This document shows, piece after piece, positions 8,967 through 16,644 of a stretch of DNA of 64,000 nucleotides. Both the position numbers and the translations under genes were made by a program. The DNA comes from Massilibacteroides vaginae. GTDB taxonomy: Bacteria; Bacteroidota; Bacteroidia; Bacteroidales; Tannerellaceae. Below the pieces are notes generated by a model, which did not search any database, was not told where the DNA came from, and worked only from the letters and a program-made list of their open reading frames with translations. The first letter of the stretch is position 1; each line of letters begins with the position of its first letter. The stretch covers positions 186,001 to 250,000 of the forward strand of contig NZ_FXDJ01000009.1 of NCBI RefSeq assembly GCF_900178525.1, written 5' to 3'.

Positions 8967-10235
8967 ATGGAGTGGTGGATTATCGGTGGTTTTATAGGTT
9001 TAGGCATACTGCAAACAGTCTTTTATTATCTTTCTCAGCAAAAGAGCAGAAAGAACACTGAGCTATCAGAGGAAATAGAAAAAGTATTCTCGCGGATTGA
9101 AAAGAACTTCCGGGAAGACTTTCATATAAACCGGGAAGAAAGCCGGAAAGCGGCAAAAGAAAACCGGGAGGAACTGTCTCGCTCACTCCGTGAATTTCAG
9201 GACACCTTTGAGCGCAGCATCCTTTCTTTTAATACGCTTCAGCGTGAAAAATTTTCCGCGATGAGTGAACAGCAGCAGCAATTAGTGAAACAAACGGAGA
9301 AACGCCTCGAAGAAATACGTTTGACGGTAGATGAAAAACTTCAGAAAACACTCAATGAGCGTATTGGACAATCCTTCCGTCTGGTTACCGAGCAATTAGA
9401 AAGTGTACAAAAGGGGCTTGGCGAAATGCAAACGCTTGCACAAGATGTAGGTGGACTCAAACGGGTACTAAGCAACGTTAAAACCAGAGGAAACATCGGA
9501 GAGATTCAACTCAGCATGCTACTTGAACAAATACTTGCCCCGGAACAGTATGAAGCAAATGTCCGCACTAAAAAAGGATCAGATGCCTTAGTTGAGTTTG
9601 CCGTTAAATTGCCGGGCAAAGATAATATGCGGGATTACGTTTATCTCCCAATAGATGCGAAATTCCCGAAAGACATTTACGAACAGCTGCTTGATGCTTA
9701 CGACAAGGCAGATCCGCAAGCAATTGAAACAGCAGGCAAACTGCTTGAATCTACCATACGCCGCATGGCTAAAGATATTTCGGACAAATACCTTGCTCCT
9801 CCAGCCACAACAGACTTCGGCATTATGTTTCTCCCTTTTGAAGGCATATATGCTGAGGTAGTTCGCCGCTCGGCCTTACTTGAGGATTTACAAAGACAAT
9901 ACAAGGTAGTTGTTACCGGACCAACCACCTTAGCAGCCATTCTCAACAGTTTACAAATGGGATTCCGCACGTTAGCCATACAAAAACATTCGGGCGAAGT
10001 ATGGACTATTCTGGGAGCTGTGAAAAAAGAATTTGAAAAAGTTGGCGGCATGTTGGAAAAAGCGCAAAAAAACCTGCAGACCGCCAGCGGACAAATAGAA
10101 GAAGTGCTCGGAACCCGCACCCGTGCTATACAACGAAGATTAAAAGATGTAGATTCTCTTGGCGAAAAAGAAGCGCGAAACATAATACCGGAAATAGGAT
10201 CACTTGAAAAAGAAAGAGAAAACAACACACAATAA
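8967..10235 (+). CDS. rmuC: DNA recombination protein RmuC
   Basis: 422 residues. A single N-terminal membrane helix (WWIIGGFIGLGILQTVFYYL) is followed by a long coiled coil rich in E, R and K (about residues 25-150). The conserved RmuC nuclease-like domain comes next, including RGNIGEIQLSMLLEQIL, VYLPIDAKFP and DFGIMFLPFEGIYAEV. RmuC limits DNA inversions between inverted repeats and is a membrane-tethered, PD-(D/E)XK-like protein. It is probably monocistronic, because spt downstream has its own -7 box. Confidence 0.93.
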   Translation: MEWWIIGGFIGLGILQTVFYYLSQQKSRKNTELSEEIEKVFSRIEKNFREDFHINREESRKAAKENREELSRSLREFQDTFERSILSFNTLQREKFSAMSEQQQQLVKQTEKRLEEIRLTVDEKLQKTLNERIGQSFRLVTEQLESVQKGLGEMQTLAQDVGGLKRVLSNVKTRGNIGEIQLSMLLEQILAPEQYEANVRTKKGSDALVEFAVKLPGKDNMRDYVYLPIDAKFPKDIYEQLLDAYDKADPQAIETAGKLLESTIRRMAKDISDKYLAPPATTDFGIMFLPFEGIYAEVVRRSALLEDLQRQYKVVVTGPTTLAAILNSLQMGFRTLAIQKHSGEVWTILGAVKKEFEKVGGMLEKAQKNLQTASGQIEEVLGTRTRAIQRRLKDVDSLGEKEARNIIPEIGSLEKERENNTQ

Positions 10236-10288
10236 TTACATAAATAAGAATAAAGGCAAGGGTAGTTTCTTTGTGATAAGTTTTTTTG

Positions 10289-10296
10289 TATTTTTG
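10289..10296 (+). promoter_or_regulatory. -7 box of spt
   Basis: TATTTTTG matches TAnnTTTG. It lies in the 146-base gap after rmuC and gives a leader of about 80 bases to spt. A TTTG lies upstream at 10270-10273, 15 bases away, which is shorter than the usual spacing. Confidence 0.45.
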
Positions 10297-10381
10297 TGCC
10301 TGATTTCTATAAACCTACGGTATTTCATTTACATAAATACCCGGTTTTATTATTCAATAAAAACATTCTCTTTACTTAAAC

Positions 10382-11569
10382 ATGAGACTTTTACAAGAGA
10401 AATTATCAAAGTACGATCTTCCACAAAAGGCTATGGCGGCAGGGATTTATCCTTATTTCCGCATGATCGAAAGTGATCAGGATACAGAGGTTCAGATCAA
10501 TGGGAAAAAGGTATTAATGTTTGGTTCAAATGCTTATTTAGGACTAACTAACCATCCGAAAGTTAAACAAGCGGCTATTGAAGCAATCGAAAAATACGGT
10601 ACAGGATGTGCCGGATCGAGGTTCCTCAACGGAACATTAGATCTGCATATTCAATTGGAAAAACGTTTGGCTGAGTTCGTAGGCAAAGAAGATGCGATCA
10701 TCTATTCAACCGGATTTCAGGTGAATTTAGGAGTCGTATCCTGCCTTACCGGACGCGAAGACTATATTATATGGGATGAACTGGATCATGCTTCGATCAT
10801 TGAAGGTCACAGACTGTCTTTCTCCACTAAATTAAAATTCAAACACAACGACATGGATTCGCTGGAAAAGCAACTCCAGAAATGTGAGCCGGACAAAATA
10901 AAGCTCATTGTCATTGATGGTGTGTTTAGTATGGAAGGAGACATTGCCAACCTGCCGGGAATCGTTGCGCTTGCGAAGAAATATAACGCAAGTATTATGG
11001 TTGATGAAGCACATGGAATAGGTGTTTTGGGTGCACAGGGACGAGGCACGTGTAACCACTTTGGCGTAACCGACGATGTTGACCTGATTATGGGAACATT
11101 CAGCAAATCTTTTGCTTCAATCGGTGGATTCATCGCTTCAGACAAGGAAACAATCAACTACCTCAGACACAATTCACGCTCATATATATTCAGTGCAAGC
11201 AATACACCGGCCGCAACTGCTGCCGCAAATGCCGCGTTAGACATTATGCTGAGCGAACCTGAAAGAATTGAGAAGCTATGGGAATTAACCAACTACGCAT
11301 TAAAAGGATTCCGCGACATGGGTTGTGAAATAGGACATACATCAACTCCTATCATTCCGCTTTTCATTCGCGATAACGACTTGACATTCCTTATCGTTAA
11401 AGAACTCTTTGACGCAGGAATATTTGTTAATCCGGTAGTATCTCCGGCGGTTGCCCCACAAGACACGTTAATCCGTTTCTCATTAATGGCAACACATACA
11501 AAAGAACAGTTGGACAAAGCGCTTGAAGCAATACGTACAATATTTAAAAAGTACGGTTTAATTGAATAA
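10382..11569 (+). CDS. spt: Serine palmitoyltransferase
   Basis: 395 residues of the alpha-oxoamine synthase family (fold-type I PLP enzymes). The PLP lysine is K242 in GTFSKSFASIGG, the stacking histidine is H136 in LDHAS, and D208 lies in MVDEAHGIG. In Bacteroidales this enzyme condenses serine with acyl-CoA to 3-ketosphinganine, the first step of sphingolipid synthesis. KBL and BioF share the fold, but the MFGSNAYLGLTNHP opening, the length and the solo context favour SPT. It acts in the cytosol near the membrane. A terminator follows directly. Confidence 0.85.
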   Translation: MRLLQEKLSKYDLPQKAMAAGIYPYFRMIESDQDTEVQINGKKVLMFGSNAYLGLTNHPKVKQAAIEAIEKYGTGCAGSRFLNGTLDLHIQLEKRLAEFVGKEDAIIYSTGFQVNLGVVSCLTGREDYIIWDELDHASIIEGHRLSFSTKLKFKHNDMDSLEKQLQKCEPDKIKLIVIDGVFSMEGDIANLPGIVALAKKYNASIMVDEAHGIGVLGAQGRGTCNHFGVTDDVDLIMGTFSKSFASIGGFIASDKETINYLRHNSRSYIFSASNTPAATAAANAALDIMLSEPERIEKLWELTNYALKGFRDMGCEIGHTSTPIIPLFIRDNDLTFLIVKELFDAGIFVNPVVSPAVAPQDTLIRFSLMATHTKEQLDKALEAIRTIFKKYGLIE

Positions 11570-11594
11570 AGCACAACATTCGATAGTACAACAG

Positions 11595-11640
11595 AAAACC
11601 GGAACTGAGTAGGATAACTTCTACTGGGTTCCGGTTTTTT
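11595..11640 (+). terminator. Intrinsic terminator after spt
   Basis: A long stem with arms AAAACCGGAAC / GTTCCGGTTTT plus an inner AGTAG/CTACT pairing is followed by six T. It separates spt from the convergent ThuA gene and may serve both strands. Confidence 0.85.
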
Positions 11641-11694
11641 CGTTTCAGTGATTTATACTCCCCACAATAAGTATTGCGTTGAATGGTAACAATG

Positions 11695-12594
11695 TTATTT
11701 ATATTCCTTTCTTAATCTTGATTCACCTAATGTTGGAAAGTCTGCGGGTATTTTCCGGGTCACTTTACCTGTAGCCGCCCATTCTGCTCCCCGGAGTAAT
11801 AACTCCTGAAATCCTACGCATTGCATAGCCGGACTTTTCTCGAGCGTTTCACCGGCATGCCCTATCATGGTATGGAAAATACGCGCTTTGCCATAATCAA
11901 CTGTAAAGACCAGCGGCTCTTCACGCCCTGAACCTCCGGTTTCTTTGTCTGAATAGGCCGTATAAAGAATGTCTTTAATATTGCCCGGACCGCGCATTCT
12001 GTCGTAGAGTTCGTCTAAGGCATGCAACCATTGCAATGGCAGACCTTCAGTTATAGGATGTACGGCATTTCTATTGTTCAACACATACTCATGTTGCTTA
12101 CCATGAGATCCGCCTGTTCCCGGACTCATATCCTTAAATAGAGCACCGTCTTTCCAATAAACGTAGGGGCCGGACTTTTCATCTCGTCCTTCCCAGCCAC
12201 CTAAAGCACAGATTTTGCTGTATTCGTCCCAGTCGGGAAAAGGATTATCGGCAGCATGATAAACCACGATACCACCTCCGTTTTTAGCATATTGTATGAA
12301 ACGGTTTTTCGTTTCTTCGGGCCAATGGTCGCCGTTATAATCAAGAACCACTAATTTATAGGAAGAGAAATCCACAATAAACCCCGACATATCTTCTCCT
12401 TTTTCTGGAGAGATAAGTACATCCACCTGAAATTGCCCTGAATTCTCTAGAATTTGCTTCATGGCAACACTACTCACCGGCCAGTTGTGATTATTTTGTC
12501 CCGTAAGGATTAGGGTGCTAATCGGTTTTTTTGCTGATATGGAAAAGACTGTCATTAGTCCAAAAAACAGGATAAGTCCGTAGATTTTCTTCAT
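11695..12594 (-). CDS. Exported ThuA-domain protein
   Basis: 299 residues with an N-terminal signal peptide (IYGLILFFGLMTVFSISA). The body carries the ThuA, class I glutamine amidotransferase-like fold: LILTGQNNHNW at the start, YKLVVLDYNGDHWP, GGGIVVYHAADNPFPDWDEY and FHTMIGHAGE. ThuA-like proteins are common in Bacteroidetes polysaccharide utilisation. Some act on trehalose or related disaccharides, but the reaction of exported members is not settled. The gene is flanked by its own intergenic regions and is probably monocistronic. Confidence 0.8.
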   Translation of the reverse strand: MKKIYGLILFFGLMTVFSISAKKPISTLILTGQNNHNWPVSSVAMKQILENSGQFQVDVLISPEKGEDMSGFIVDFSSYKLVVLDYNGDHWPEETKNRFIQYAKNGGGIVVYHAADNPFPDWDEYSKICALGGWEGRDEKSGPYVYWKDGALFKDMSPGTGGSHGKQHEYVLNNRNAVHPITEGLPLQWLHALDELYDRMRGPGNIKDILYTAYSDKETGGSGREEPLVFTVDYGKARIFHTMIGHAGETLEKSPAMQCVGFQELLLRGAEWAATGKVTRKIPADFPTLGESRLRKEYK

Positions 12595-12679
12595 GATGAA
12601 TAGTTGTATTTATAGATTTAACACCTCAAATATACAACTTCAATTATAACTAACTTACTGATAAACGGACAATTTTGAC

Positions 12680-12687
12680 TAATTTTG
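12680..12687 (+). promoter_or_regulatory. -7 box of engB
   Basis: TAATTTTG matches TAnnTTTG. It puts the transcript start near 12693, downstream of a possible upstream ATG-like start, and so supports translation from the ATG at 12715. Confidence 0.55.
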
Positions 12688-12714
12688 CGAAAGCAAAGAA
12701 ATAATAAAGTAAAA

Positions 12715-13314
12715 ATGGAAATAAAAAGTGCCGAATTTGTGATCAGCAATACCGATGTAAAAAAATGTCCGGAAGGTAATTTGCCGGAATACGCTTTTAT
12801 CGGTCGTAGTAATGTGGGAAAATCGTCACTGATCAATATGCTGACGAATAGGAAAGGGCTTGCAATGACTTCGCAAAAGCCGGGTAAGACGCAGCTTATC
12901 AATCATTTCATCATCAACAACAATTGGTATCTGGTCGATCTTCCCGGATATGGTTACGCGCAGCGGGGTAAAGATGGTAGAGAGAAAATTCGCAAAATAA
13001 TCGATGCCTACATTCTGAAACGGTTGCAGCTGACTAACTTATTCCTTTTATTGGATTGCCGGCATGATGCACAAAAGATTGACCTAGAGTTTATGGAATG
13101 GCTTGGGAATAGTAGTATCCCTTTTTCTATCATTTTCACTAAAACGGACAAGGTTAGCAAAAGCCGGCTAACAGAAAACATCAATGCTTACAAAGAAAAA
13201 TTGCTGGAAACCTGGGAAGAACTTCCGCCTATACTGCTTTCATCGTCTACCAGTAAAGAAGGGCGTGAAGAAATACTTAATTACATTGACGAAATAAATA
13301 AAAGACTTTATTAA
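12715..13314 (+). CDS. engB: Ribosome-assembly GTPase EngB/YsxC
   Basis: 199 residues from the ATG at 12715, which gives the usual [12 protein letters not shown] opening. An in-frame extension 30 bases upstream would start before the predicted transcript start. The GTPase motifs are G1 GRSNVGKS (30-37), the switch region with T residues before QLINHF, G3 DLPGYGYA, G4 TKTDK and G5 SSS. EngB helps assemble the 50S ribosomal subunit in the cytoplasm. The GH43 gene follows after only 11 bases, so the two are probably co-transcribed although unrelated in role. Confidence 0.92.
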   Translation: MEIKSAEFVISNTDVKKCPEGNLPEYAFIGRSNVGKSSLINMLTNRKGLAMTSQKPGKTQLINHFIINNNWYLVDLPGYGYAQRGKDGREKIRKIIDAYILKRLQLTNLFLLLDCRHDAQKIDLEFMEWLGNSSIPFSIIFTKTDKVSKSRLTENINAYKEKLLETWEELPPILLSSSTSKEGREEILNYIDEINKRLY

Positions 13315-13325
13315 ATACAATTCTG

Positions 13326-14366
13326 ATGAAACCACTTATTAGCTTTTTCAGTGTCTGGATAGGACTCGCCTGCTTTTGTTCAACAAGTTTTGCAGGAAAC
13401 AAAGAAACATCCGCCCCACAAACCGAAAACAAGTCATTAACCGACATCTATATTCGCGATCCTTATATTCTGCCTGATTTAAAAACGAATACATATTATA
13501 TGTATCGCTCATCAAGCAAGACCAATACAAAGGGCACGCATCTTGGTGGAGTGGAAGTTCTTAAAAGCAAAGATCTCAAAAACTGGGAAGGACCTGTTCA
13601 GGTATTCACTGTTCCCGAAAAGAACTGGATAACAGGACGTGTCTGGGCACCGGAGGTACATGAATATAATGGAAAGTATTATTTGTTTGCCACCCTCAAT
13701 AGTGATATCCAATGGAAGAAAAGCCAAAAAGGCTGGCCGGCGTATTTATTCAGAGGCACACAGATCTTTCATGCGGATTCTCCGGAAGGACCATTCCTTC
13801 CGTTTGATTTAACACCCCACACACCGATGGACAGAATGGCGCTCGACGGAACTCTTTGGGAAGAAGATGGCGTACCTTACATGATCTACTGTCATGAATG
13901 GGTTCAAATTGCAGATGGTACAATGGAGTTGGTACAATTAGCTCCGGATCTATCAGCCCCTGTAGGTAAATCGATGACTTTATTTTGCGCTTCAGCAGCC
14001 GATTGGTCAACGGGCTCTTCTCATGAAGCTCCACTCCCTCTCACCTCCTATGTAACAGACGGTTGCTTTATTTATCAAACAAAAAGCAACAAGCTATTGA
14101 TGATCTGGTCCAGTTTTATGAATGGAGAATACGCCATAGGCATTGCCGAATCAGTAACCGGAAAGATAGCAGGCCCATGGAAGCAACAACCCACCCCGCT
14201 GTTTCACAAAAATGGCGGTCACGGAATGATCTTCAAGTCATTTGAAGGAAAACTGTACATAACTTTCCACGGTCCGAACTCTCCCGACGGAGCCGAAAGA
14301 GCCCACATTTATGAATTAGAAGACATAGGAGAAACACTTGTCTTAAAAAAAGAGATCCGTGAGTAA
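13326..14366 (+). CDS. Secreted glycoside hydrolase family 43
   Basis: 346 residues with a signal peptide (SFFSVWIGLACFCSTSFA). GH43 five-blade propeller motifs are visible: the catalytic base D45 in YIRDPYI, VWAPEVHEYNGKYYLF, the pKa-modulating Asp in MALDGTLWEEDG, and the general acid Glu in SSHEAPLPL. The enzyme should release arabinose or xylose residues from plant-type polysaccharides in the periplasm or outside the cell. That suits the araDAB genes 16 kb downstream, but no SusCD pair sits next to it. The precise GH43 subfamily cannot be assigned here. Confidence 0.85.
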   Translation: MKPLISFFSVWIGLACFCSTSFAGNKETSAPQTENKSLTDIYIRDPYILPDLKTNTYYMYRSSSKTNTKGTHLGGVEVLKSKDLKNWEGPVQVFTVPEKNWITGRVWAPEVHEYNGKYYLFATLNSDIQWKKSQKGWPAYLFRGTQIFHADSPEGPFLPFDLTPHTPMDRMALDGTLWEEDGVPYMIYCHEWVQIADGTMELVQLAPDLSAPVGKSMTLFCASAADWSTGSSHEAPLPLTSYVTDGCFIYQTKSNKLLMIWSSFMNGEYAIGIAESVTGKIAGPWKQQPTPLFHKNGGHGMIFKSFEGKLYITFHGPNSPDGAERAHIYELEDIGETLVLKKEIRE

Positions 14367-14526
14367 TATAAAACGCGCAAAATATAGCACAAAAACGCTC
14401 GTATAAGCATAAAAGGATATAGCTGACCAACAACACGTTAGCAAAACCCCAAAAGATAGAAACAAACTTTCAGGCAGAAACGCGAAAAAAATCCCCTTAA
14501 ATACTATGTTGTTTAAATAAAATACC

Positions 14527-14534
14527 TATCTTTG
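14527..14534 (+). promoter_or_regulatory. -7 box of tRNA-Pro
   Basis: TATCTTTG, a perfect match to TAnnTTTG, lies 32 bases upstream of the tRNA. The -33 region is not a clear match. Confidence 0.6.
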
Positions 14535-14566
14535 CACCGCAATCGAAGATAATAAGATTGCAAAAA

Positions 14567-14641
14567 CGGGGTGTAGCGCAGTCCGGTTAGCGCACCTGCT
14601 TTGGGAGCAGGGGGTCCCAGGTTCGAATCCTGGTACCCCGA
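14567..14641 (+). tRNA. tRNA-Pro (anticodon TGG)
   Basis: The cloverleaf is complete. The acceptor CGGGGTG pairs with TACCCCG with one G-T pair, the anticodon stem CCTGC/GCAGG holds loop TTTGGGA, and the T arm CCAGG TTCGAAT CCTGG is intact. CCA is not encoded. Confidence 0.97.
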
Positions 14642-14646
14642 CAGAG

Positions 14647-14687
14647 AAAAGATCAGAAAGTTTCATATAACTTTCTGATCTTTTTTT
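14647..14687 (+). terminator. Terminator after tRNA-Pro
   Basis: A near-perfect stem, AAAAGATCAGAAAGTT with its complement and a 6-base loop, ends in a run of seven T. Confidence 0.92.
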
Positions 14688-14724
14688 GTTTTGTTTACTC
14701 TCCGGATTTTCATCCGGAACCATT

Positions 14725-15168
14725 TCACTTTTTCTGATAGATATGATAGAAACCTTCATCATTCGGATAAACTAAAGTTAGTTCACCATATTCGTTTATC
14801 ATAAAATAGACTTCATCATAACAGTATTCATCGGTTTGTTCTGAACATATAATTAATCCGGAGGTAGAATCTTCTTTATCGCTTTCCAAAGCGTATATGC
14901 ACGTAATATTTTTAACCGGGGAAACGCCAATAGAGCAAAGAATACCATCCGATATCACCTCATTGTTGTTTTTAAACTCAAGCGTCTTGCCGTTTTTAAC
15001 TTCCGTAAACTCATTTTGAATATCAGCTTTTGTCTTTGTCAATTTCCAACTTCCTCTAAGTGCAGCAGGAACTTGGTCATCATTACTATCACTGTCAGAG
15101 CAGGAAAATAAAACTCCAATAACAGATAAAAGGAAAATTAGCTTTTTCTTACGTTTATAGTTTTTTAC
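14725..15168 (-). CDS. Small lipoprotein with lipocalin-like domain; start codon missing
   Basis: The reading frame encodes a typical lipoprotein signal (KRKKKLIFLLSVIGVLFSC), then an Asp/Ser-rich linker and a roughly 110-residue domain beginning ALRGSWKLTK, which recalls small Bacteroidetes lipocalin-like lipoproteins. No ATG, GTG or TTG precedes the signal peptide in this frame. The obvious ATG at 15168-15170 is two bases out of frame and is followed at once by TAA. In-frame stops lie just upstream. The end coordinate given is the first codon (GTA) after that ATG. The gene may use a rare start or have been broken at its start. It is convergent with tRNA-Pro and sits beside a dispersed repeat element. 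Confidence 0.6.
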   Translation of the reverse strand, partial: VKNYKRKKKLIFLLSVIGVLFSCSDSDSNDDQVPAALRGSWKLTKTKADIQNEFTEVKNGKTLEFKNNNEVISDGILCSIGVSPVKNITCIYALESDKEDSTSGLIICSEQTDEYCYDEVYFMINEYGELTLVYPNDEGFYHIYQKK

Positions 15169-15377
15169 ATTAAAGATGAATGGAATTCACCAAATTATTT
15201 TTATTTAATATTCTAATAAGAAAGATGTAAGACCGCAGAAAAATGCTGCATAAAGATTCAGATTAATTCGGAATAGAGCGAAGAAAAACATCCGGATATC
15301 ATCAACATTTTCATCGTTTTTCAGGGTAAAAACAGGGTTGGTTTTCTGTTTTTTCAAGGGGAATATACATCCTTGAT

Positions 15378-15480
15378 AATCAGGATATTAAATACAACAA
15401 AAAACATAAAGGTTATTTTTCGAAAAATAAAGGATATCTTTTTAAAAATAAAGGATATCTTTTTAATCATATAGTATTAT
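15378..15480 (+). repeat. Dispersed triple 21-base element, copy 2
   Basis: The core (15405-15480) consists of CAT plus three 21-base units beginning AAAGGTTAT, AAAGGATAT and AAAGGATAT. The last unit runs into CATATAGTA. The core matches copy 3 at 46775-46850 at about 70 of 76 bases without gaps, and an AATCAGG motif lies 27 bases upstream in both. It fills part of the gap 15169-15580, where I see no gene. A GCCTG/CAGGC hairpin at about 15488-15505 followed on the minus strand by T-rich sequence may end the rhodanese transcript. Confidence 0.9.
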
Positions 15481-15580
15481 AAAAAATAGCCTGTTTTAAG
15501 CAGGCGAAAAAGGGAGCCGTTTTCTGTAAATGGGGCAAAGAAAAAAAGAAGAGATTTTTCATTCAATAAGCTCAAAGAAG

Positions 15581-15886
15581 TTACTCTAAAAAGCTATTCC
15601 AACTTCCACCATTATGCACATTCATAAACCCTTCTTTTTTGAGTATGTTCACAGCCTCTCCACTTCTTCGGCCGCTAACACAAACTACCACATAGGTCTT
15701 CTCTTTATCAAACTGAGCCAGCGACAGTGCTACCTCATCCAAAGGAATATTCCGTGATTCCGCCACGTGATCTTCATCATATTCCTCTCTTGTACGTACA
15801 TCGATTAATTCGGCACCTTTTCCGATTAGTTCTTTGAGCTTCTCCGGAGAGGTTGGGCTCATTATAGTTTTTAAAAAATTGAACAT
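15581..15886 (-). CDS. Single-domain rhodanese
   Basis: 101 residues, one rhodanese domain. LIDVRTREEYDEDHVAESRNIPLDEV is the family CH2-like segment, and the active-site loop is CVSGRRS with nucleophile C69. There is no signal peptide, so it is cytoplasmic. It moves sulfane sulfur between thiols, in this case with unknown partners. It follows the fusion relic on the same strand with a 54-base gap. Confidence 0.88.
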   Translation of the reverse strand: MFNFLKTIMSPTSPEKLKELIGKGAELIDVRTREEYDEDHVAESRNIPLDEVALSLAQFDKEKTYVVVCVSGRRSGEAVNILKKEGFMNVHNGGSWNSFLE

Positions 15887-15940
15887 ATACTTTTATTTTT
15901 ATGCTATTGAATAAATAACAAAGCCCTGCCCCAATATGTT

Positions 15941-16525
15941 TCATTCAAATAGAATACGAAAACGGGTTAACCCGTCTGAATATGTATGAAGCGAAAACGT
16001 ATATCCATGTTTAAGTAAGACTTCGCGTATAAAAATCAACCCGATTCCTTGTCCGTTCGGTTTGGTTGAAAAGAAAGGACTAAACAATTTGGACTCTACT
16101 TCTTTACTAATGCCCTTACCGGTATCGGCAATTTCAATGGATAGTGGATTAGAAAAGGTGCGAATAGAGATAACGCCGTCTTTTTCGATAGCCTCGGCCG
16201 CGTTCTTGATTAAATTTACCAACACTTGCTCCATCAGCGTAGCGTCCAACCGAACCAACAATGGGGCATCCCACAGATCAGAAACAAGACGAATGTTCCT
16301 TTCCTGACAAATATGCTCCATAAAGCGCAAACACGACGACGCCAATTCATTGAGATTCGTTTCACGCAGTTCCGGTTCGGGAATACGCACAACAGCCGCA
16401 TCAACCGATTGTTGTTGCGCCAGAAGGACAGCATCTTTAAGCGTTAGTTTTATTGCCTTGTCTTCCGCTTTCAGACCGGATGCGAGAGCAACAAAGCATA
16501 AAATACAGGTATATATAGTCCTCAT
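15941..16525 (-). pseudogene. In-frame fusion relic: TolC-type N-terminus joined to histidine-kinase ATPase domain
   Basis: The 194-residue frame has two unrelated parts. Residues 1-46 are a signal peptide plus KLTLKDAVLLAQQQSVDAA, the standard opening of a mature TolC-family outer-membrane efflux protein. From about residue 47 (RIPEPELRETNLNELASS) it becomes the C-terminal half of a histidine kinase: N box QVLVNLIKNAAEAI (100-113), G1 box IADTGKGI (132-139), F box and G2 FSPFFSTKPNGQGIGL. There is no DHp histidine, sensor or membrane helix. A signal-bearing protein with a soluble ATPase domain has no obvious use, so I read this as a deletion scar. It is not annotated as an active kinase. Confidence 0.75.
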
Positions 16526-16529
16526 AATT

Positions 16530-16587
16530 CAGCGTTATTTAATTCCACAGCAAAAGGCAAAAGCCGTGCCATGGAATTAAATAGCTG
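16530..16587 (-). promoter_or_regulatory. Long inverted repeat in the leader of the fusion gene
   Basis: Arms TATTTAATTCCA (16536-16547) and TGGAATTAAATA (16572-16583) are perfect over 12 bases. They are extended by CAGC/GCTG outside a 2-base bulge. The loop holds a small GGC/GCC hairpin. The structure ends 4 bases before the fusion gene's ATG, so it would fold in the mRNA over the ribosome-binding region. There is no T run, so it is not a typical terminator. Confidence 0.7.
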
Positions 16588-16644
16588 ATAGTCTAATCTT
16601 TATAAAATTTTCTTATTGTTCGAAAACGAACACCCTGTCCGCTT

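Noticed and set aside
10204-10476. 90-residue ORF between rmuC and spt
   Set aside because: Overlaps both real genes out of frame, and the middle part is low-complexity and covers the spt promoter region.
14527-14687. tRNA genes as integration sites for mobile DNA
   Set aside because: All three tRNAs have intact neighbours with their own terminators and no integrase or duplicated 3' ends was seen.
14526-14762. Minus-strand ORF over tRNA-Pro containing GVPGFEPGTPCSQSRC
   Set aside because: This is the well-known false protein made by translating a tRNA backwards; the cloverleaf, promoter and terminator explain the DNA.
15941-16525. Functional histidine kinase
   Set aside because: No phosphoacceptor histidine, sensor or membrane domain, and the N-terminus is an efflux-protein export signal.
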